Positions 60,901 to 64,000 of a stretch of 64,000 bases of DNA are shown here, one piece after another. The stretch spans positions 16,767,147 to 16,831,146 of the forward strand of contig OZ038457.1 of NCBI GenBank assembly GCA_964036195.1. The letters are read 5' to 3'. The notes under the pieces are model-generated. The model saw only the letters and a program-made list of their open reading frames with translations. It had not been told where the DNA came from and did not search any database. Source of the stretch: Sphaerolaimus hirsutus (taxonomy: Eukaryota > Nematoda > Chromadorea > Monhysterida > Sphaerolaimidae). How positions within the stretch are numbered: the first letter of the stretch is position 1; each line of letters begins with the position of its first letter. Both the position numbers and the translations under genes were made by a program.

Positions 60901-61397
60901 TCTGCAGATGCATGCAGTGCAGTCACTTTTTCTGCCTCCATTGATTTTCTGAAATACGTTTTCTGTACTCCAGGGTACTATCAAAAAGTACGCGTAAAGG
61001 TTAGTTCAGGTACTTTTCTCGGAGAAGACGTAAACGTACGGACTACCCGAGTATAGGTACTTTTCGAGTAGGTAAACGTAAATACGTTTGAACAACTGTG
61101 ATCGTGCCGCCGGCGCTGCGGTTGATGTAGCTCGCTGATAGGGAACGGAGTATTCTTCACTAATTCTTTCACTCGGCAAGCTCCACAGCAAAGCACACAC
61201 TCACTCCTCATAGCAACTGTACTCACAGGCGGGTGCAGAGTAGCCGCCCTGTATCTGGCCAGTTCAGCTTGAGTCCGTTGCAGCTCAGCCTCGACACGCT
61301 CCAGTTCAGCTTCGAGCTGGTCGATCAGCCGGTCGCGTTCGGCCAACTCGCACAACTTGGTCGCCAGCGCCACCTGGTATTCGCGCAGGGTGGCCAT
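48914..61397 (-). CDS. PRKG1: cGMP-dependent protein kinase (PKG, foraging/PRKG1 type), 15 exons
   Basis: Exons in transcript order: 61397-61227, 60557-60360, 60292-60134, 60065-59839, 59283-59117, 58658-58545, 53520-53415, 53006-52907, 52733-52537, 52089-51886, 51557-51315, 51026-50795, 50544-50381, 49827-49569, 49012-48914. Phases agree and total 879 residues. Order: N-terminal leucine zipper (1-50), Ser/Gln-rich linker, pseudosubstrate-like RRAHAQPIS (about 225-233), cyclic-nucleotide site A with [15 protein letters not shown], site B with FGERALTG, and the kinase domain. Kinase motifs: GVGGFG (569-574), K596, YRDLKPEN (D690), DFG (708-710), [13 protein letters not shown]. The C-terminal extension ends DLTGWDQDF, as in PKG. 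It phosphorylates Ser/Thr on cGMP binding, in the cytoplasm or at membranes. Site B lacks the conserved Arg and Thr of the phosphate-binding cassette. An in-frame stop precedes the start ATG. The linker exons 2-4 are the least certain. Confidence 0.93.
49109..49500. repeat. CCCGATCCCGAATC repeat element
   Basis: It begins TAGGTTCAAACGGGATCCCG and ends in ATCCCGATCCCCGATG, with tandem CGATCTAGAGACTCGAATC. It matches the TAGGGTTCAAACGGG elements. It occupies most of the last PKG intron (49013-49568). Confidence 0.6.
49870..50335. repeat. Inverted repeat with ACGTTTTAACAAC end
   Basis: It contains TAAACGTAAACG arms, TACAGAAAACGTAAAGTG and a terminal AACACGTTTTAACAAC. It is in PKG intron 49828-50380; same family as 14035 and 60683. 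Confidence 0.6.
50585..50750. mobile_element. TAGAGTTCAAACGG hAT-like element
   Basis: The ends TAGAGTTCAAACGGCATTG and CCCGTTTGAACCCTA are flanked by ATCACACC and ATCACACA (7 of 8). The interior is CGGGATCG-rich. It occupies intron 50545-50794 of PKG almost completely. Confidence 0.75.
51060..51253. mobile_element. Hairpin element of the GGTGCCAGTTCCGCAAGTGG family
   Basis: CTGGTGCCAATTTCGCAAAGTG and, inverse, TTGAAGAATTGGCCCCAG enclose AAATGAGCAGCGACATGAG-type arms. It fills about two thirds of PKG intron 51027-51314, leaving about 33 and 61 bases at the two sides. Confidence 0.65.
52734..52906 (-). mobile_element. Introner-like hairpin element forming a whole intron (copy 3)
   Basis: On the minus strand the exon ends CGGCAG, the intron opens GTGCCAAGCCCAGACCCTG and closes CAGGGTCTGAGACTGCGCCC followed by AG, and the next exon begins GGCGAGCAC. 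It is 173 bases, a hairpin with TGTCAAATG and AAAATGTCA arms. The phase-0 splice joins EYVVRQ to [11 protein letters not shown], matching the continuous PKG site-B sequence of other animals. Confidence 0.9.
53565..53761. mobile_element. Degenerate hairpin element of the GGTGCCAGTTCCGCAAGTGG family
   Basis: The right end reads GCCACTTGCAGAACTGGCCCC and the left end is eroded (CCACCAGTGGCAAAG). It is in the 5-kb PKG intron 53521-58544. Confidence 0.5.
55183..55603. mobile_element. TACGGTATGTCCTTGAAATA element of the TACCGTATTT family
   Basis: It opens TACGGTATGTCCTTGAAATA and closes AATTCGAGGAAATGCGGTA, with a palindrome around ATTACTACATGTAGTACTTC in the middle. It is in PKG intron 53521-58544; further degenerate members follow at about 55893-55990 and 56275-56360. 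Confidence 0.65.
56042..56222. mobile_element. TATACTCGGCGGACCGCAAA MITE
   Basis: It starts GTATACTCGGCGGACCGCAA and ends TCCACCGAGTATG, with inner arms CCTACCATAATTTAATGAAT. It is in PKG intron 53521-58544. Confidence 0.65.
57188..57420. mobile_element. CACTAGTTGACA-family MITE
   Basis: It runs from CACACTATTTAGTTGACAC to TGTGTCAGCAGTGTGTG. Inner arms carry GAGCGATCTTCCGATGCACT and its inverse. It is in PKG intron 53521-58544. Confidence 0.65.
58191..58258. mobile_element. Very short CACTAGTTGACA MITE
   Basis: About 68 bases: CACACACCAGTTGACATTG and ATGTCAACTAGTGTGTG almost back to back. It is in PKG intron 53521-58544. Confidence 0.6.
58430..58538. mobile_element. TACCGTATTTACTCGAAATA MITE abutting a donor site
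   Basis: On the minus strand the exon ends AGAG and the donor GTGAGC runs straight into TACCGTATTTACTCGAAATA. The element therefore begins about 6 bases inside the intron. The other end is eroded. Confidence 0.65.
58720..59070. repeat. GTTGTTAAAACGTATTTACA-type repeat
   Basis: It begins AGTTGTTAAAACGTATTTAC and includes CCAGTACAGAAAACGTACTT. It fills most of PKG intron 58659-59116. Confidence 0.6.
60683..61098. mobile_element. GTTGTTAAAAATACTGACG inverted-repeat element
   Basis: It begins GAGTTGTTAAAAATACTGAC and ends AATACGTTTGAACAACTG. Arms carry AATACGTTTTCTGTACTC and ACGTAAACG. It fills most of the first PKG intron (60558-61226). Confidence 0.65.
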
Positions 61398-62026
61398 TAG
61401 CCGAGCCAGTATTTGAGTTGTAAATCGTTGGCAACTGCTAAGATGTGAATATTGGATAGTTTACTAAATAAATATTAGTCTGTGTGTAAATATGCATGGA
61501 GTTAGTCAGGCGATATGGGCATGAGGATAAAACACTTTTTTTGACAACTCCGTTTTAAAGTAGGTAACCGTTTTTCGAAACCTACAATATGAATACCTAT
61601 GTGTCAACGTGAATAGGTATACAGTTATAATTACGAGTCTCAGTACTTTCCCGAGTAGTTTTCATGTTATGCAAACTGACATAAACACCTGTCAAATGGC
61701 ATGCAAAATGTCAAGGGTTCAAAAAACCTTTTCTTGTTTATTTTAATTGACACTTTGCGTGACATTTGACACTTTACAGGTGCGGGAATGTGTGCTATTT
61801 ACAAGCCACTCAACGTTCAAAATGTGACGAACCCGTCACCCGGATGGAAAATTTTTAGCTCACTTGAGCTGTTTTAATGAAATCTTTATGTTATATTATT
61901 TCTTCTAATAGAAAGGCGCCCTACTATTTTTTCGTCAGCTGTTTTACCGGCCGTTCTTTTAGAATAAATGTGGTAGTTATTTATAGGAGGTTATTTGCAT
62001 TCCAATTCACAGCAGTACCCTTCTCA

Positions 62027-62360
62027 ATACCGTATTTGCTCGAATAATTCCCCCGGGGAATATTTTTTTCGTCATTCTTTTTTGAGGGGGGAACTATTCG
62101 AGGGGGGATTATTAAAGCGGAAGAATTTTTAATTCGTCAAAATTTTTAAGTATGTTTCTATCAACTCATTGCACAAAATATGCTTTATTAAAACAATACC
62201 ATGCCATTTTTGTTCAAATGGAACTTTGATCATTTAACATACATCATATAAGGGGGAATTATTCAAGGGTGAATTATTTTTCCTCGCCATCTTACCCGGG
62301 GGGGGGGAATCATTCAAGAGGGGGAATTATTCGAGGGGGGAATTATTCAAGCAAATACTT
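62027..62360. repeat. TACCGTATTTGCTCGAATAA element with repeated GGGGGAATTATTC
   Basis: It starts TACCGTATTTGCTCGAATAA. Units of GGGGGAATTATTC are repeated near the right side, where the end reads TTCAAGCAAATACTTTA. The right terminal repeat is mutated. Confidence 0.6.
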
Positions 62361-63372
62361 TATTTAAAAGTCCAATCTGCCGCCTACCGAGTACACTTGG
62401 GTGGGCTGACTGAGCGCTCCCTTCGCTTACACTGAATTTTCAACGACCGTGCAAAACAATGTACCTATGTTAAGCCGAGCCAGCTTATGGATGTCTGTAA
62501 TTGACAAAGAAACGCAAGCGAGCTAATGCAACTATTATTTACGGTGTCTTCATTTCAGGGTGCATTTTTTGTTATTGAAAAGTGAGAGGCGATAAAAACT
62601 TGAGTTTAAATGGCAAGACATTGTCAGCTATAAATAGAACCAATAGTTTTTTGTGACTATGTCGTCAATTTGTGATAGAAACCGGTCAATTTGAAATTCA
62701 TGAACTGAAATGTCCCTTACTGTGTTAAATTTAAAATGGTCAGATCCAAAGGAATTTGGGCCACCGTGCAAACTCCACCGCTATATATCTCGCTTACGCT
62801 AAAAATTTCTGATTAATTCCAGTTGACCGAAGAAGAAAATTTTGCATCTGCAACAACAATGGACTTTCTTATTACTGTTTCAGAAAGACGGGTGTTTTAT
62901 TCCGGTCACATGGTCTTTACAAGCGGCTAAGCTTGTTAATAGGTTACGAAAATATAACGATGGCAAACTTACTGGAAAAAAATGTTTCAATTTTTGAGTA
63001 TTCGTTCTAAAAGGAGTTGTTGAATTTTCGAATTTTCTCTAATGGTCATTCACAAACTAGTTTTCTACCGAAATTTCAACAATTTAGGAACTCATATATC
63101 AGCTTTGAGTGCACTTGGCTTCAGTCATGCATTTTCAAATAGTTATTTAATTAAAAATTCCCAAAATATTCGCATTTTTGATATTGTGTGAATTTTTTTC
63201 CAAAACTCCAAAAACTTGAAACATTTTTCAAATGTCTGTTTGCCATCATTCATAAATGCAACGGAACCAACAGCAAGCCAGCACCAGCGTCAATTACGGA
63301 GATTACGAAACAAGTAGATGGATAGAAATGTTGGGTCTGATTGAAAGGTGCTTTGATGTGATAAATACATTA

Positions 63373-63768
63373 AGCCGGAATTACAGCTCAGCGGCGTTTG
63401 ACGTGAAATGATGACGTCGTAAAATTGATTACATCAAAATAGACAAAGGTACAGCATTGAAATTTCAGAATTAGATAGTACTAGTAATTGTGTGTAATGT
63501 CCCAAAAAAATTTATCACATTTATCAAATTTTTTGGTGACGTAAAATGTTTGACGTGAAATGTTGACATTAGAATGTGTAAATTTTGACGTAAAATTAAT
63601 AACTTATTAAATAATAATTATTTTTCTAATTTTTTTTAGGACATTACACACAATTACTAGAACTATCAAACTCTGAAATTTCAACGCTGTACCTATGTCT
63701 ATTTTGATGTAATCAATTTTACGACGTCATCATTTCACGTCAAACGCTGCTGAGCTGTAATTCCGGCT
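63373..63768. mobile_element. PIF/Harbinger-like MITE, near-perfect palindrome
   Basis: The ends AGCCGGAATTACAGCTCAGC and GCTGAGCTGTAATTCCGGCT are perfect inverted repeats, with TTA on both sides (63370-63372, 63769-63771). The arms pair for well over 100 bases (CATTTCACGTCAAACGCTGC). No coding frame. Confidence 0.83.
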
Positions 63769-64000
63769 TTAAAGAGAGCGACAAGAAGGTGTGGAATAGA
63801 ATTTAATATGTAAATAAGAAATTTATGCTTTAAGATGATGAAACGGTACAAAATAAAAAAATGTAAAAATTACCTTGAAGGAAATATTCAGTTGCCTTAC
63901 ACAAGAAGGAAGCCGTCAATTACTAAATACTGAACAGAGGAAACCATAGCATGCTTATTTTTTATGGTTGCTAAAAACCTTGATTAGTTAACCAAATTTG

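Larger units (their letters stand above)
61398..64000. other. 5' flank of the PKG gene
   Basis: No coding exon is supported. It holds a hairpin related to the introner-like family (61690-61790, ATTTGACACTTTACAGGTGC), a TACCGTATTTGCTCGAATAA element (about 62027-62360) and a complete TTA-flanked MITE (63373-63768). PKG promoter and upstream non-coding exons may lie here but no specific signal is recognised. Confidence 0.55.

Noticed and set aside
63469-63700. Perfect palindrome as a regulatory element or replication origin near PKG
   Set aside because: It is bounded by inverted ends and TTA duplications, so a MITE is the simpler explanation.
1-64000. tRNA, rRNA, CRISPR arrays, bacterial operons or viral genes
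   Set aside because: No cloverleaf with A and B boxes, no rRNA-like blocks, no regular spacer array and no polymerase, integrase, capsid or transposase frames were recognised. All mobile elements seen are short and non-coding.

Overview
Eukaryotic, invertebrate-type DNA. Coding exons are short and GC-rich with canonical GT-AG junctions. They sit in AT-rich introns packed with short inverted-repeat transposons. There are no bacterial features. The proteins (vigilin, cGMP-dependent protein kinase, a CortBP2-domain protein, a nicotinic-receptor-type ligand-binding domain) are animal. An arthropod or another small-genome invertebrate is plausible, but I cannot place the species.

Layout: (A) 460-9650, minus strand, a cortactin-binding-protein-2-like coiled-coil protein in 14 exons. 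(B) 14884-35264, plus strand, vigilin, a multi-KH RNA-binding protein in 23 exons. A and B are head to head across about 5.2 kb that includes a GC-rich stretch at 13740-14040. (C) 39128-42743, plus strand, a secreted protein that is only a nicotinic-type ligand-binding domain, resembling the acetylcholine-binding proteins, in 7 exons. (E) 44147-45411, plus strand, a small Gly/Tyr-rich single-membrane-span protein in 2 exons. (D) 48914-61397, minus strand, cGMP-dependent protein kinase in 15 exons. A 200-base run of N (34591-34790) is an assembly gap. The splice models of A, B, C and D each sum to an intact reading frame (810, 1324, 234 and 879 residues), which supports the hand-made junctions. 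The genes show no shared pathway.

The most striking feature is the relation between transposons and introns. Three introns in three different genes (A 3096-3263, C 39244-39415, D 52734-52906) are each about 170 bases and consist almost entirely of the same hairpin element, whose ends lie at the splice sites. This is what is expected of introners, transposons that create introns. Other inverted-repeat families end at or within a few bases of 5' splice sites. Around them are several hAT-like families with 8-base target duplications, PIF/Harbinger-like elements with TTA duplications, TA-flanked elements, a 1.4-kb near-perfect foldback element, and nested insertions whose pre-insertion sites can be read from sister copies.
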